A stretch of DNA of 21,890 nt, from the NCBI GenBank assembly GCA_017999075.1, contig JAGOBX010000007.1, forward strand, positions 1-21,890. Direction: 5' to 3'. Shown here piece by piece: positions 1 through 8,032 of the stretch (its first letter is position 1; every line of letters starts with the position of its first letter). Made by a program: the position numbers and the translations under genes. This DNA is from Candidatus Babelota bacterium. GTDB lineage: Bacteria; JAGOBX01. A model generated the notes under the pieces. It saw nothing but the letters and a program-made list of their open reading frames with translations, was not told the DNA's origin and searched no databases.

Positions 1-2463
1 GCCTTCAATATCCTGAATAAGATCACCGAAACTGTCGCGTAAAAATTCATTTTTATTTTTATCAAATTTAAAAGTTATGCGTTCTCCATTTTTATCCGAA
101 ATGTATTCTGATTTATAATTTATAACAGTTTCAATCATAGATAAAGGCGCCGGATCAAGTGCGCTTTCAACACGGCCTATTTTACCTACTGTTTCATCAA
201 TTTCAGGAATTGATTTTATCGCAATATTAAGTTTTTTTAAAGTATCTGCAGCTTCGCCTATTGACGCATGAGGCATAGTTGTAGGCATATATAAATATGA
301 TCCTTCGTCAAGGGACGGCATAAACTCTTTACCCAACCCTGGAAATTGGTGATTGAAAAATGACCATGCACTATTAGTTTCAACTGCTATTTCGGAAATT
401 CCTGCTTTTGTCAAAACCCATGGAATAAAATTAAATATCCTGCCGAATCCAAGCCATACAGTCATTCCGAACAGTATAATAAAAATCGGAATTGATAAAA
501 ATAATAATTTATTATTTAAGCACCATCTTAATATCGGCACATAAAATTTCTGTATGATATAAAAAATTACAAACAACGAAATACATACCAAAATTACTGC
601 TGCTGTATTTTTAATCAATCCCTTATCAGGTCCAAGCGGCATCCAATGTTTTGACAATAAAATAAATACTATAAATATTACTGAATAGTTTACAATATAG
701 TTTAATAATTTTTTAATTTTATTACTTGTATAAGATTCTAAAATATTATCTATAGACAACGCAATTATAATCAGTCCGGCCCACCAAAAAAACTTTATGC
801 ATATAATAATTCCCAGAAGTATAACACAAAAATTAAATACCCTTTTTAATACACGACTCCTTATCTTGCCAGTAAATAAAACATGTGCAAGCGGCGGAAT
901 TAAAGTGAGCGCAACAATTACTGAAGCAATAAGCGCAAATGTTTTAGTATAAGCAAGCGGTTTGAACAATTTTCCTTCCGCTCCTTCCATCATAAACACA
1001 GGCAAAAAACTAATTACAGTTGTTGAAATAGCAGCCAACAAAGCCGAACCTACTTCAGATGCTGCTCTGAAAACTACTTGTATTTTTGGTTCTTCCGGCG
1101 GGGCGGCTTCAAGATGTCTGAGAATATTTTCACAAATAATTATTCCCATATCAACTATTGTCCCGATAGCTATCGCAATTCCTGACAATGAAACAATGTT
1201 GGCATCAACTCCAAAAATTTTCATGCCGATAAAACTCATAAGCACAGCTAACGGCAATACTGCTGAAATCAGCAACGAACTTTTCAGATGCAGTACCATC
1301 AATAAAATTACAATAATCGTTATTATGATTTCTTCGGAAATCGCATTCTTAAGAGTTCCTAAAGTTTCCTGAATTAATCCGGTTCTGTCATAAAATGGAA
1401 TAATTTTAACCGAACTTACAGTGCCATCAGCCAAAGTTTTAGCAGGCAATCCCTTTTCAATCTCAGTCATTTTCAATTTTACATTTTTTATTACTTCTAA
1501 GGGGTTCGCTCCGTAACGGACGACAACTACTCCGCCTACAGCTTCGTTTCCATGTTTATCTAAAACTCCATCGCGGTATGCTGGTCCAAACGATACCTGC
1601 GCGATATCTTTAATTCTGATCGGAATATTATTATTCACCCGTACAACCGCTTTTTCAATATCTTCAAGACTTTTAATAAATCCAAGTCCTCGTATAACAT
1701 ATTCCGCTTTATTGATTTCAATAGTTCTGCCGCCAACATCAATGTTTGACATTTTTACAGCATTGTATATTTGTTCAAGCATCACATTATTTGCGTGCAT
1801 AGCATCAGGGTCAATATCAATCTGATATTCTTTTACAAATCCGCCTATTGATGCGACCTCACTCACTCCCTGTACAGATTGAAGCGAATATCGTACAAAC
1901 CAATCCTGTGTTGTACGTAATTCCTGTAAGTCCCAACCTCCGGTTGGTTTATTATTTTTATCGCGGCCTTCAAGTGTATACCAAAAAATCTGCCCCAGCG
2001 GAGTAGCATCCGGGCCAAGCGCCGGCTTTACTCCGGCTGGTAAAATACCGGCAGGAAGAGAATTTAATTTTTCAAGTATCCTTGTACGAGACCAATAAAA
2101 TTCAATATCTTCATTAAAAATCACATACACGGTTGAAAAACCAAACATAGAAAAACTGCGTATTGTTTTTACGCCCGGTATACCAAGCAGCGAAACTGTG
2201 AGCGGATAAGTTATCTGATTTTCAACATCCTGAGGAGAGCGTCCCATCCAGTCCGTAAATACTATTTGCTGATTTTCTCCTATATTAGGAATAGCATCAA
2301 CAGCTACAGGATTCCGGTTCAACCATTTTATATCCCAATCAAAAGGTGCTACAATAACACCCCATAATGTGAAAAATAAAATCAGCAGAAATACTACAAG
2401 TTTATTCTCAAGACAAAATTTTATAATTTTATCAGTAAAAGTTAGATGTTCATTTTTAAACAT
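1..2463 (-). CDS. cusA: CusA/CzcA-family heavy-metal RND efflux pump, C-terminus cut by window edge
   Basis: This is the inner-membrane proton-driven pump of a tripartite Cu(I)/Ag(I)-type efflux system. I translated 821 codons from the ATG at 2463 with no stop before base 1, so the C-terminal part lies outside the window. Typical CusA features are a cytoplasmic N-terminal helix (MFKNEHLTFTDKIIKF), a first membrane segment, the porter motif around PNIGENQQ, and the TM4 stretch GIAIAIGTIVDMGII, where D438 matches the proton-relay aspartate. LYMP (M726) and APLSM (M776) match E. coli CusA M573 and M623 and are 50 residues apart as there, which favours Cu/Ag over Zn/Co. The pump is about 150 residues longer before this point than E. 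coli CusA because of an added hydrophobic region, as in Bacteroidota-type pumps. The last gene of the metal operon, it follows cusB by 103 bases. A weak GGTGAG ribosome site sits very close to the ATG. Confidence 0.95.
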   Translation of the reverse strand, partial: MFKNEHLTFTDKIIKFCLENKLVVFLLILFFTLWGVIVAPFDWDIKWLNRNPVAVDAIPNIGENQQIVFTDWMGRSPQDVENQITYPLTVSLLGIPGVKTIRSFSMFGFSTVYVIFNEDIEFYWSRTRILEKLNSLPAGILPAGVKPALGPDATPLGQIFWYTLEGRDKNNKPTGGWDLQELRTTQDWFVRYSLQSVQGVSEVASIGGFVKEYQIDIDPDAMHANNVMLEQIYNAVKMSNIDVGGRTIEINKAEYVIRGLGFIKSLEDIEKAVVRVNNNIPIRIKDIAQVSFGPAYRDGVLDKHGNEAVGGVVVVRYGANPLEVIKNVKLKMTEIEKGLPAKTLADGTVSSVKIIPFYDRTGLIQETLGTLKNAISEEIIITIIVILLMVLHLKSSLLISAVLPLAVLMSFIGMKIFGVDANIVSLSGIAIAIGTIVDMGIIICENILRHLEAAPPEEPKIQVVFRAASEVGSALLAAISTTVISFLPVFMMEGAEGKLFKPLAYTKTFALIASVIVALTLIPPLAHVLFTGKIRSRVLKRVFNFCVILLGIIICIKFFWWAGLIIIALSIDNILESYTSNKIKKLLNYIVNYSVIFIVFILLSKHWMPLGPDKGLIKNTAAVILVCISLFVIFYIIQKFYVPILRWCLNNKLLFLSIPIFIILFGMTVWLGFGRIFNFIPWVLTKAGISEIAVETNSAWSFFNHQFPGLGKEFMPSLDEGSYLYMPTTMPHASIGEAADTLKKLNIAIKSIPEIDETVGKIGRVESALDPAPLSMIETVINYKSEYISDKNGERITFKFDKNKNEFLRDSFGDLIQDIEG

Positions 2464-2475
2464 AACTCACCAATT

Positions 2476-2511
2476 TAAAAAAAATAAGAATTATAAATCA
2501 TTTTATAATTC
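2476..2511 (-). terminator. Hairpin plus T tract between cusB and cusA (possible attenuator)
   Basis: A perfect 10-bp inverted repeat (GAATTATAAA / TTTATAATTC, bases 2488-2497 and 2502-2511) has a 4-base loop. On the minus strand it is followed at once by a run of eight T residues. It looks like an intrinsic terminator but the stem is almost all A-T, so it would be weak. It lies inside the operon and could lower cusA transcription relative to cusB, or be mRNA processing or chance in AT-rich DNA. Confidence 0.4.
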
Positions 2512-2566
2512 AATCACTTTTTATAAAAAATATTTATCTAAAATTATTAAATATTATTAGGAAAAA

Positions 2567-4420
2567 CTATTTTTTTATTTCACCGCAGCTTTCCATCGCT
2601 TTTCCTAAATATGGATTTTTTATACTAACATTATTCTGCAGCCATTCCGCGCCTTTACCGTCAAATGCCATTGGGCAGTAAACCTTGTAATAATCGGTAA
2701 TATTATAGTATCCGGTTTCTTTTTCAAGTTTGATAAACAATTGCGATAAATTTTTGAAACCTGTCCTTAACCCTTCAATATTTTCAGCCGAAGATAATTT
2801 TGCTATTGTATGATTAAAGTCTTCAAAAATTTGTGTAAAATTATTATATAATTCTGATTTATTTTTTTTTATTAAATTTATTTCAACCGCTAATTTTTTT
2901 ATTTCAGCAATACTTTGTTTGATATTATCCGCAGCTAACTGTTCCTGTAATTTGAAATAAATTTTAAAAATCGAATTCAGTTCATTTTGATTTTCATGTT
3001 TTAAAACATTTTTTTTATTTATCGACTGTTCTTGCTTTTGATGAGCAGTTTCAATTGATGCAACGCCAGATTTCCCAGATAATTTTGTATGTCCGCTGTT
3101 GTCAACCGATTTAATTCCTCCGTCTTTATTCATCATACTAGGTTTAGCCTGTATCTGCATTGCGCTGTCAATCTTGAAATTTCCGTTTGTAACTACTTTC
3201 TCTCCCTCGCGCAAACCTGAAATTACAGAATAATAATTGCCTGCTTTACGGCCCAGTACAACTTCCCTGCCTTCATAAACAGGCTTTTCATTATTAAAAA
3301 GTTCAACATAAACTACTGCTCTGTTTCCTGTTATTAGCGGCGCTGAAGCCGGAATTACAAGCTCTTTTTCCTGATGGCTGTTTGATTTTACAATTGCGCG
3401 GACAAACATTTCAGGTTTTAATTTTCCCGCGATGTTATCAATATCAACCCTTATTTTAGCAGTACGTGCCATTGGGTCTATAACAGGGTCAACGAATGAA
3501 ATTATTCCTTTAAATTTTTCGCCCGGATACGCTTCAGTAGTAAATTCCATACGCTGCCCTTTTTTCACAAAATTCAAATCAGATTCATAAACATCGCATA
3601 ACGCCCACAATTTTGTCAGATCAGCTATCTCATATAAAGCCATACCAGCTTCAACATACATTCCTTCAGTCGCATTACGTTTTATTACTACTCCAGACAC
3701 AGGAGATATAACTTTAAAATGAGTTTCAGCTGCTCCTCTTATTTCAATATCCTTAATCATAGCATCGGATAATCCAAGCAGTTTAAGTTTTTCACGCGCA
3801 GCACCTGCTAAATCAAGATTAATTTTATTCCCGTCGTTAGGACCTGATTTTCCATATTTTGCATTTTCTGAAAGTTTCAGCGATTCGATAAATTCCACCT
3901 GCGCCGCATATAATTCAGGGCTATAAATTAGAGCAAGCGGATCGCCCTTTTTTACAGACTCTCCTGTAAAATTTATATAAATTTTTTCAAGTCTCCCTGA
4001 TATCCAGGCTGATATCACTTTAAATAAAGTCTCATTATAATTTATTTTTCCAGTAACCCTCATTTCATAATCTATATTCCTGCGTTTAACCGTATCAGTC
4101 ATAATTTCAGCTAATTTTACTGCAGATTCAGAAAAACTTATCTGATTCAATCCAACTTCTATATCGTCAGAATGCGCCAAGATCAATTCCATTCCACAAA
4201 TCGGGCATTTGCCAGGAGTATTGCGTTTTATCTGAGGATGCATAGAGCAAGTCCATATTTGTCCGTTCTTGTTTTTTCCATCAGTATGGTTTAGATGTTC
4301 AGCTTTTTCAATTTTACCTGAATGCTTATTAGCCGCATCGTTGCCGGGAAAAATTTTGATAACCGCAACAATAATAATTACCGACGCAAAAAATAAAAAC
4401 ATTTTTTTTAACGTCTTCAT
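2567..4420 (-). CDS. cusB: CusB-type periplasmic adaptor with N-terminal heavy-metal-binding domain and C-terminal DUF3347
   Basis: This membrane-fusion protein links the CusA pump to the outer-membrane channel and may hand metal to the pump. The start is the ATG at 4420, because AAGGAG lies 7 bases upstream. A TTG 33 bases earlier would extend the frame but has no such site. The 617-residue protein has an N-terminal membrane anchor or signal (residues 1-25). An HMBD motif follows at about 57-80 (CSMHP then PGKCPICGM, with C58, M60, H61, C72, C75, M77). The barrel-sandwich and beta-barrel adaptor core covers about 95-425. A Lys/Ser/His/Gln-rich linker leads to DUF3347 (about 482-617), with VYCPMAFDGKGAEWLQ and a Cys near the end (C612). 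HMBD and DUF3347 on one adaptor are typical of Cu/Ag systems in Bacteroidota-like bacteria. The gene lies 38 bases after the channel gene. Confidence 0.95.
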   Translation of the reverse strand: MKTLKKMFLFFASVIIIVAVIKIFPGNDAANKHSGKIEKAEHLNHTDGKNKNGQIWTCSMHPQIKRNTPGKCPICGMELILAHSDDIEVGLNQISFSESAVKLAEIMTDTVKRRNIDYEMRVTGKINYNETLFKVISAWISGRLEKIYINFTGESVKKGDPLALIYSPELYAAQVEFIESLKLSENAKYGKSGPNDGNKINLDLAGAAREKLKLLGLSDAMIKDIEIRGAAETHFKVISPVSGVVIKRNATEGMYVEAGMALYEIADLTKLWALCDVYESDLNFVKKGQRMEFTTEAYPGEKFKGIISFVDPVIDPMARTAKIRVDIDNIAGKLKPEMFVRAIVKSNSHQEKELVIPASAPLITGNRAVVYVELFNNEKPVYEGREVVLGRKAGNYYSVISGLREGEKVVTNGNFKIDSAMQIQAKPSMMNKDGGIKSVDNSGHTKLSGKSGVASIETAHQKQEQSINKKNVLKHENQNELNSIFKIYFKLQEQLAADNIKQSIAEIKKLAVEINLIKKNKSELYNNFTQIFEDFNHTIAKLSSAENIEGLRTGFKNLSQLFIKLEKETGYYNITDYYKVYCPMAFDGKGAEWLQNNVSIKNPYLGKAMESCGEIKK

Positions 4421-4427
4421 AAATTGA

Positions 4428-4433
4428 CTCCTT
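4428..4433 (-). promoter_or_regulatory. Ribosome-binding site that fixes the cusB start
   Basis: AAGGAG on the minus strand lies 7 bases before the ATG at 4420. This strong site argues for the ATG over the upstream in-frame TTG at 4453. Confidence 0.8.
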
Positions 4434-4458
4434 GCTCCAAAATTATTAATCAATTTTA

Positions 4459-5757
4459 TTAATTCCCAAGAAGCATTTCAATTTCTGCAAGCATTTTATT
4501 ATATTCAGTTTTCATCTGCTCAAACATAATATTAAACTCAAGGTATATTTTAAAATTTTCAATTAAATCTTTAAAATCAGCTTTATTGGTTATATAATCA
4601 TTTTTTATAATTTCTATAGCCTGCTGACTTTTGGGAATAATGGAATCCTGGTATAATTTAATTTTTTTCTCTGAAATTGCAAGGTTGGAAACTGCATTTT
4701 TCAATTGTGAAAGCAATTCATTGGAAATATCTAATCTTTCCGCTTCCAATGCTTCTTTCATATTTTTACGTTCGTCAACCATAGCTGAAAGTTTTTTTCT
4801 CCAAACCGGAAGTTTTATTGAAAACATTAACGTCAATGTATTTTCAGTCTGATCTGCAGAAAGCATTTCTCCATCTTCTTCAGCTTTCATTGTTTCATAT
4901 TCAAGCCCTGCCATTAAATCGGGAACATATTCTTTATTTGCAAGCTCAATCTTTGCAGATGCAGATTCAATTTTAAAATAATAGGCTTTTATTTCAGGAT
5001 TAGATTCCAATACCATTTTCTGCATTTCTTCCTCAGAATAATTAATTTTATTTACATCCAATGTTATGGGTAAAATTATTGATTCAGAATCATTCCGGTT
5101 AAGCAGCTTGTTGAATTTATAAACTAATGGTTTCAACATTTCTCCATACACTTCGAAATCATTGCTAAGTTCGTCAATCTGAATCTGTATTTGAATTAAA
5201 TCAGCGTAATTGCTTTTAGCAGTCTTATATTTAGCAGATAAAACAGCTGCTATGCTTTTTAATAATTCTATATTTTCAAAAGTTAATTTCCGCTGTTTGA
5301 TTAAATAATATATGTCAAAATATATGTTTTTAATTTGAAATATCAGTTTTCTTTTTTCTGTTTCCAACATTTGTAAAAATTCATCAGCTTTAAATTCTGT
5401 AATTTTTTTTTCAAGTTTTAGTTTTGAAGTAAGGGGAAATTCCTGTGATAGCAAAAACTTATGTTTGCGCTGGTCAATGTCGGAAATATTGTAATTATAA
5501 GAAAATACAGGATCCATAAGAATACCTGAAGATGTTATCTCTGCACGCGCTGCTTTTAATTCTGAAACAAGCTTAATTATTTTAAAATTATTTTTTAAAG
5601 CAATATTTTTATAATCTTCCAGCAGTTCTCTCTGATTATTAATATCGCTTAACTTGACAAAAATATTGTTCTCGCATTTGCCTGCATCCGGCATTATTAT
5701 AATCATAATTATAATAAAAAATATTAAAAATATAATTTTGTGAAAATATTTTCGCAT
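4459..5757 (-). CDS. TolC/CusC-family outer-membrane efflux channel
   Basis: The product is the outer-membrane channel of the tripartite pump, in the OEP family. The 432-residue protein starts with a long hydrophobic signal sequence (residues 1-24) rich in Ile and Phe. Two repeated OEP halves of long amphipathic helices follow, about 55-225 and 245-430, with the typical ending of a heptad-like helix. The cysteine after the signal (GKC, residue 28) does not make a good lipobox, so I read this as a plain signal peptide rather than a lipoprotein like E. coli CusC. The start codon follows the stop of the DUF3147 gene by a single base, and its AGGAG sits inside the end of that gene about 12 bases upstream. 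This suggests translational coupling. The context (HMBD protein, CusB, CusA) gives the metal-efflux role; the sequence alone says only channel. Confidence 0.88.
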   Translation of the reverse strand: MRKYFHKIIFLIFFIIIMIIIMPDAGKCENNIFVKLSDINNQRELLEDYKNIALKNNFKIIKLVSELKAARAEITSSGILMDPVFSYNYNISDIDQRKHKFLLSQEFPLTSKLKLEKKITEFKADEFLQMLETEKRKLIFQIKNIYFDIYYLIKQRKLTFENIELLKSIAAVLSAKYKTAKSNYADLIQIQIQIDELSNDFEVYGEMLKPLVYKFNKLLNRNDSESIILPITLDVNKINYSEEEMQKMVLESNPEIKAYYFKIESASAKIELANKEYVPDLMAGLEYETMKAEEDGEMLSADQTENTLTLMFSIKLPVWRKKLSAMVDERKNMKEALEAERLDISNELLSQLKNAVSNLAISEKKIKLYQDSIIPKSQQAIEIIKNDYITNKADFKDLIENFKIYLEFNIMFEQMKTEYNKMLAEIEMLLGN

Positions 5758-5758
5758 A

Positions 5759-6109
5759 TCAAATATTTACTCCTATTTTTTTCAGTATAAATATTTGTAA
5801 ATAATATAATGCTGTCATAACAATTAAAGATAAAAATAACGAAAAATAAAAATTAATTTTAAACTTTAAAAATAACGGCAAAACTAAAAAAAAACTCAGA
5901 GAAGGTATTACCAGCCAGAATATGCTGTAAGACAATTTCGATATTTTATCAATGTCTTTGGTTTCAATATACATCCATATTATTGCCAGCAATGATACAA
6001 GAGGTAATGAAGCCAAAGTTCCTCCGATTAAGCTTGAACGTTTTGAAATTTCAGAGATTGTAGCTATCATTAAAGCTGATAATAAAATTTTAAATATTAA
6101 ATAATACAT
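5759..6109 (-). CDS. DUF3147 (GlpM-like) small membrane protein
   Basis: This 116-residue protein is almost entirely hydrophobic, with four likely membrane segments at about 4-20, 28-48, 60-82 and 88-110. The pattern SEISKRSSLIGGTLASLPLVSLLAIIW is split here only for description; its core motif LASLPLVSLLAIIW (about 32-45) with the Ser-Glu-Ile-Ser-Lys-Arg run before it is the mark of DUF3147. Family members are often found beside CusA-type efflux genes, but no biochemical role is established. It sits between the Cys-rich secreted protein (12 bases) and the channel gene (1 base), so it is clearly part of the operon. An AGGA site lies about 10 bases before the ATG. A role in metal handling is inference from position only. 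Confidence 0.8.
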   Translation of the reverse strand: MYYLIFKILLSALMIATISEISKRSSLIGGTLASLPLVSLLAIIWMYIETKDIDKISKLSYSIFWLVIPSLSFFLVLPLFLKFKINFYFSLFLSLIVMTALYYLQIFILKKIGVNI

Positions 6110-6121
6110 AAATATTAATTC

Positions 6122-6538
6122 CTAATTTTTCAATTTTAGTTTCATTCCGCATTTAACGCATTTGCCAGGTTTATCTGAAATTATTTCCGGATGCATCGGA
6201 CAAGCATAAATAGTTTTTTCTTTTTTTCCGGATTCGATCGGCTTGTATGCTTTTTGATAATATTTATCGAAATCTTTACTTACTGTTTTTAAACAATATT
6301 CGCAGCATACATATACTTTTCTATTATTTTTTTCAATATATAATTTTTTATCAACAGCTCCTCCCATTACAGGACATGTATCATTTATATTCATAACATC
6401 AGTATCTGCAATCAATTCTGTTTTTTTAATATCATTTTTTTTTTTCATAAGATTGTTTTTATCCTCAGAAATTACTTCTGATGTTAAAATAATTGAAAAA
6501 TAAAAGATAAAAATCATGATAAAAAATAAATTTTTCAT
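6122..6538 (-). CDS. Secreted Cys-rich metal-binding protein (TRASH/YHS-like plus HMBD)
   Basis: This 138-residue protein starts with a hydrophobic signal (residues 1-24) and should act in the periplasm. Two metal-binding modules follow. The first (about 52-86) has CPVMGG then VCCEYC, with C55, C78, C79 and C82, and resembles the TRASH/YHS zinc- or copper-binding fold. The second (about 110-134) is an HMBD, CPMHPE then PGKCVKCGMKL (C113, M115, H116, C127, C130, M132), the same module found at the N-terminus of the CusB encoded nearby. It is the first gene of the metal operon, with a strong AAGGAAGGA ribosome site before the ATG. A role as periplasmic metal carrier or buffer feeding CusB is plausible but inferred. 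The middle Lys-rich stretch (about 26-40) is unstructured. Confidence 0.8.
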   Translation of the reverse strand: MKNLFFIMIFIFYFSIILTSEVISEDKNNLMKKKNDIKKTELIADTDVMNINDTCPVMGGAVDKKLYIEKNNRKVYVCCEYCLKTVSKDFDKYYQKAYKPIESGKKEKTIYACPMHPEIISDKPGKCVKCGMKLKLKN

Positions 6539-6568
6539 AGGACATTCCTTCCTTATTCATAAATTTCG

Positions 6569-6607
6569 CAAGAAAAACGCAAAATGTTTTATTTCACGTT
6601 TTTCTTG
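6569..6607. repeat. 11-bp perfect inverted repeat between metY and the metal operon
   Basis: CAAGAAAAACG (6569-6579) and CGTTTTTCTTG (6597-6607) are perfect reverse complements around a 17-base loop. It lies 11 bases after the metY stop and 31 bases before the start of the metal operon. It could be the metY terminator (the T run is inside the arm rather than after it) or an operator for the metal operon. I could not identify a convincing promoter for the operon in this 79-base gap. Confidence 0.5.
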
Positions 6608-6617
6608 ATATTAGAAT

Positions 6618-7922
6618 TTAAACTTTTTCAAGAGACTGCTTTAAATCTTTTATTATATCATCAATATGCTCTATCCCTATTGATAATCTTATTAAATCAG
6701 GTGTTATTCCTCCACGTTCCTGATCCTCATCGCTCAGTTGAGAATGTGTTGTGGTCGACGGATGGATAGCTAAGCTTTTCGCATCGCCTACATTCGCAAG
6801 ATGCGAAAATAGTTTCAGGTTTTCTATAAACTTCTGACCTTCAGGTTTTCCTCCTTTTATTCCGAATACTACCATCCCTCCAAAACCGCGTTTTAAATAT
6901 TTTTTTGCCGTTCCGCAATTTGAATCTGAACATCCTATAATTCCAGGATATTTTACCCATTTGACTTTAGGATGACTGTTTAAAAATTCAGCAGCTTTCA
7001 GTGCATTTTCAGAATGACGTTCCATCCGAAGCGCTAATGTTTCGATTCCTTGCAGAAACATCCAAGAATTATCTGGGGATATGCATGCGCCAAGGTTTCT
7101 TAAAGGAACCAGCCTCATTCTCAGTATAAATGCAAGCGGTGATAGAAGTCCTAAATCATGTGCATATTTCAATCCATGATAACTTGAATCAGGTTCGTTA
7201 TATAATTTAAACTTTGGATTCTTCCAATTAAATTTTCCGGAATCCACCACAATTCCTCCTATTGCAGTTCCATGACCTCCTATCCATTTAGTTAATGAAT
7301 GTACTACTATATCAGCTCCGAATTCAATAGGACGAATAAGATAAGGTGTAGTAAACGTGGAATCCACTATTAACGGAAGTTCATATTTATGCGCTATTTC
7401 AGCAATTTTTTCTATATCAGGAACTTCCAATCCTGGATTTCCTATTGTTTCAATAAAAACTGCACGAGTCTTATCTGTTATAGCTCTATCAAATTCTTCA
7501 GGATTAGCAGGATTTACAAATTTTGTTTTTATTCCGAATTGAGGAAGTATATCATTGAACATAGTATACGTTCCTCCGTATAAATTGTTTGCAGATACAA
7601 TTTCTTCTCCTGCAGACAATATATTTATAATAGAATAATATATTGCGGAGGTACCTGATGCAAGAGCAAGTGCTGCGGCTCCGCCTTCAAGCGCTGCAAT
7701 CCTTTTTTCAAGTATATCTGTTGTAGGATTCATAAGTCTTGTATAAATATTTCCTAATTCTTTTAAAGCAAAAAGGTTTGAAGCGTGTTCCGTATTTTTA
7801 AAAACATACGAACTTGTTCTGTAAACAGGAACTCCTCTTGACAAAGTATCAGAGTCAATCTTGTGTCCATAATGCAAAGCATTAGTTTCAAATTTTAAAT
7901 TTTCTAAATTTAATTCTGTCAT
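6618..7922 (-). CDS. metY: O-acetylhomoserine sulfhydrylase (PLP enzyme of the Cys/Met family)
   Basis: This enzyme makes homocysteine (or methionine, with methanethiol) from O-acetylhomoserine and sulfide, in the cytoplasm with pyridoxal phosphate. The 434-residue length fits MetY and is longer than cystathionine gamma-synthase. The PLP lysine is in HSLTKWIGGHGT (K212). The start of the family fold (FETNALHYGH), the LYGGTYTMF phosphate-binding region, LGACISP and FLQGIETLALRMERHSENA are typical MetY sequence. I chose the ATG at 7922, because GAGGTG lies 6 bases upstream; a GTG three codons earlier overlaps that site. The gene lies 110 bases downstream of cysK on the same strand, consistent with a sulfur-assimilation unit. 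Its downstream neighbour is the metal-efflux operon. Confidence 0.93.
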   Translation of the reverse strand: MTELNLENLKFETNALHYGHKIDSDTLSRGVPVYRTSSYVFKNTEHASNLFALKELGNIYTRLMNPTTDILEKRIAALEGGAAALALASGTSAIYYSIINILSAGEEIVSANNLYGGTYTMFNDILPQFGIKTKFVNPANPEEFDRAITDKTRAVFIETIGNPGLEVPDIEKIAEIAHKYELPLIVDSTFTTPYLIRPIEFGADIVVHSLTKWIGGHGTAIGGIVVDSGKFNWKNPKFKLYNEPDSSYHGLKYAHDLGLLSPLAFILRMRLVPLRNLGACISPDNSWMFLQGIETLALRMERHSENALKAAEFLNSHPKVKWVKYPGIIGCSDSNCGTAKKYLKRGFGGMVVFGIKGGKPEGQKFIENLKLFSHLANVGDAKSLAIHPSTTTHSQLSDEDQERGGITPDLIRLSIGIEHIDDIIKDLKQSLEKV

Positions 7923-8032
7923 TTGTATCACCTCTTTATTGTTTTAATATATGCTATGTACAAAATGTGTTCTCTATTTTTTACATATCACATTTTTTTA
8001 ATATATATAATTTAATGACGCCTATTTTGCTT
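7923..8032 (-). other. cysK-metY spacer with an 8-bp inverted repeat
   Basis: This 110-base spacer holds the metY ribosome site (GAGGTG at 7929-7934) and an inverted repeat AAAATGTG (7962-7969) / CACATTTT (7989-7996) with a 19-base loop. I see no SAM riboswitch or T-box structure and no clear promoter. The repeat could be a weak terminator or an operator, or chance. Confidence 0.35.

Noticed and set aside
962-1372. Open frame of 136 codons on the plus strand
   Set aside because: It is antisense to cusA, whose sequence is clearly conserved, and resembles no known protein.
2369-2560. Short plus-strand open frame over the cusA start
   Set aside because: Low-complexity Lys/Asn/Tyr composition, antisense to cusA and the cusB-cusA gap; no ribosome site.
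4421-4453. TTG start that would lengthen CusB by 11 residues
   Set aside because: The ATG at 4420 has AAGGAG at 7 bases and begins a proper Lys-rich membrane signal; the TTG extension has no ribosome site.
6539-6617. Sigma-70 promoter for the metal operon (TTGCGT and TATGAA)
   Set aside because: The matches are weak with 15-16 base spacing and inside the inverted repeat; I cannot support it.
7923-7931. GTG start for metY three codons upstream
   Set aside because: It overlaps the GAGGTG ribosome site of the ATG at 7922.
7923-8032. SAM riboswitch or T-box before metY
   Set aside because: The 110-base spacer is too short and AT-rich and shows no conserved core; only a short inverted repeat is seen.
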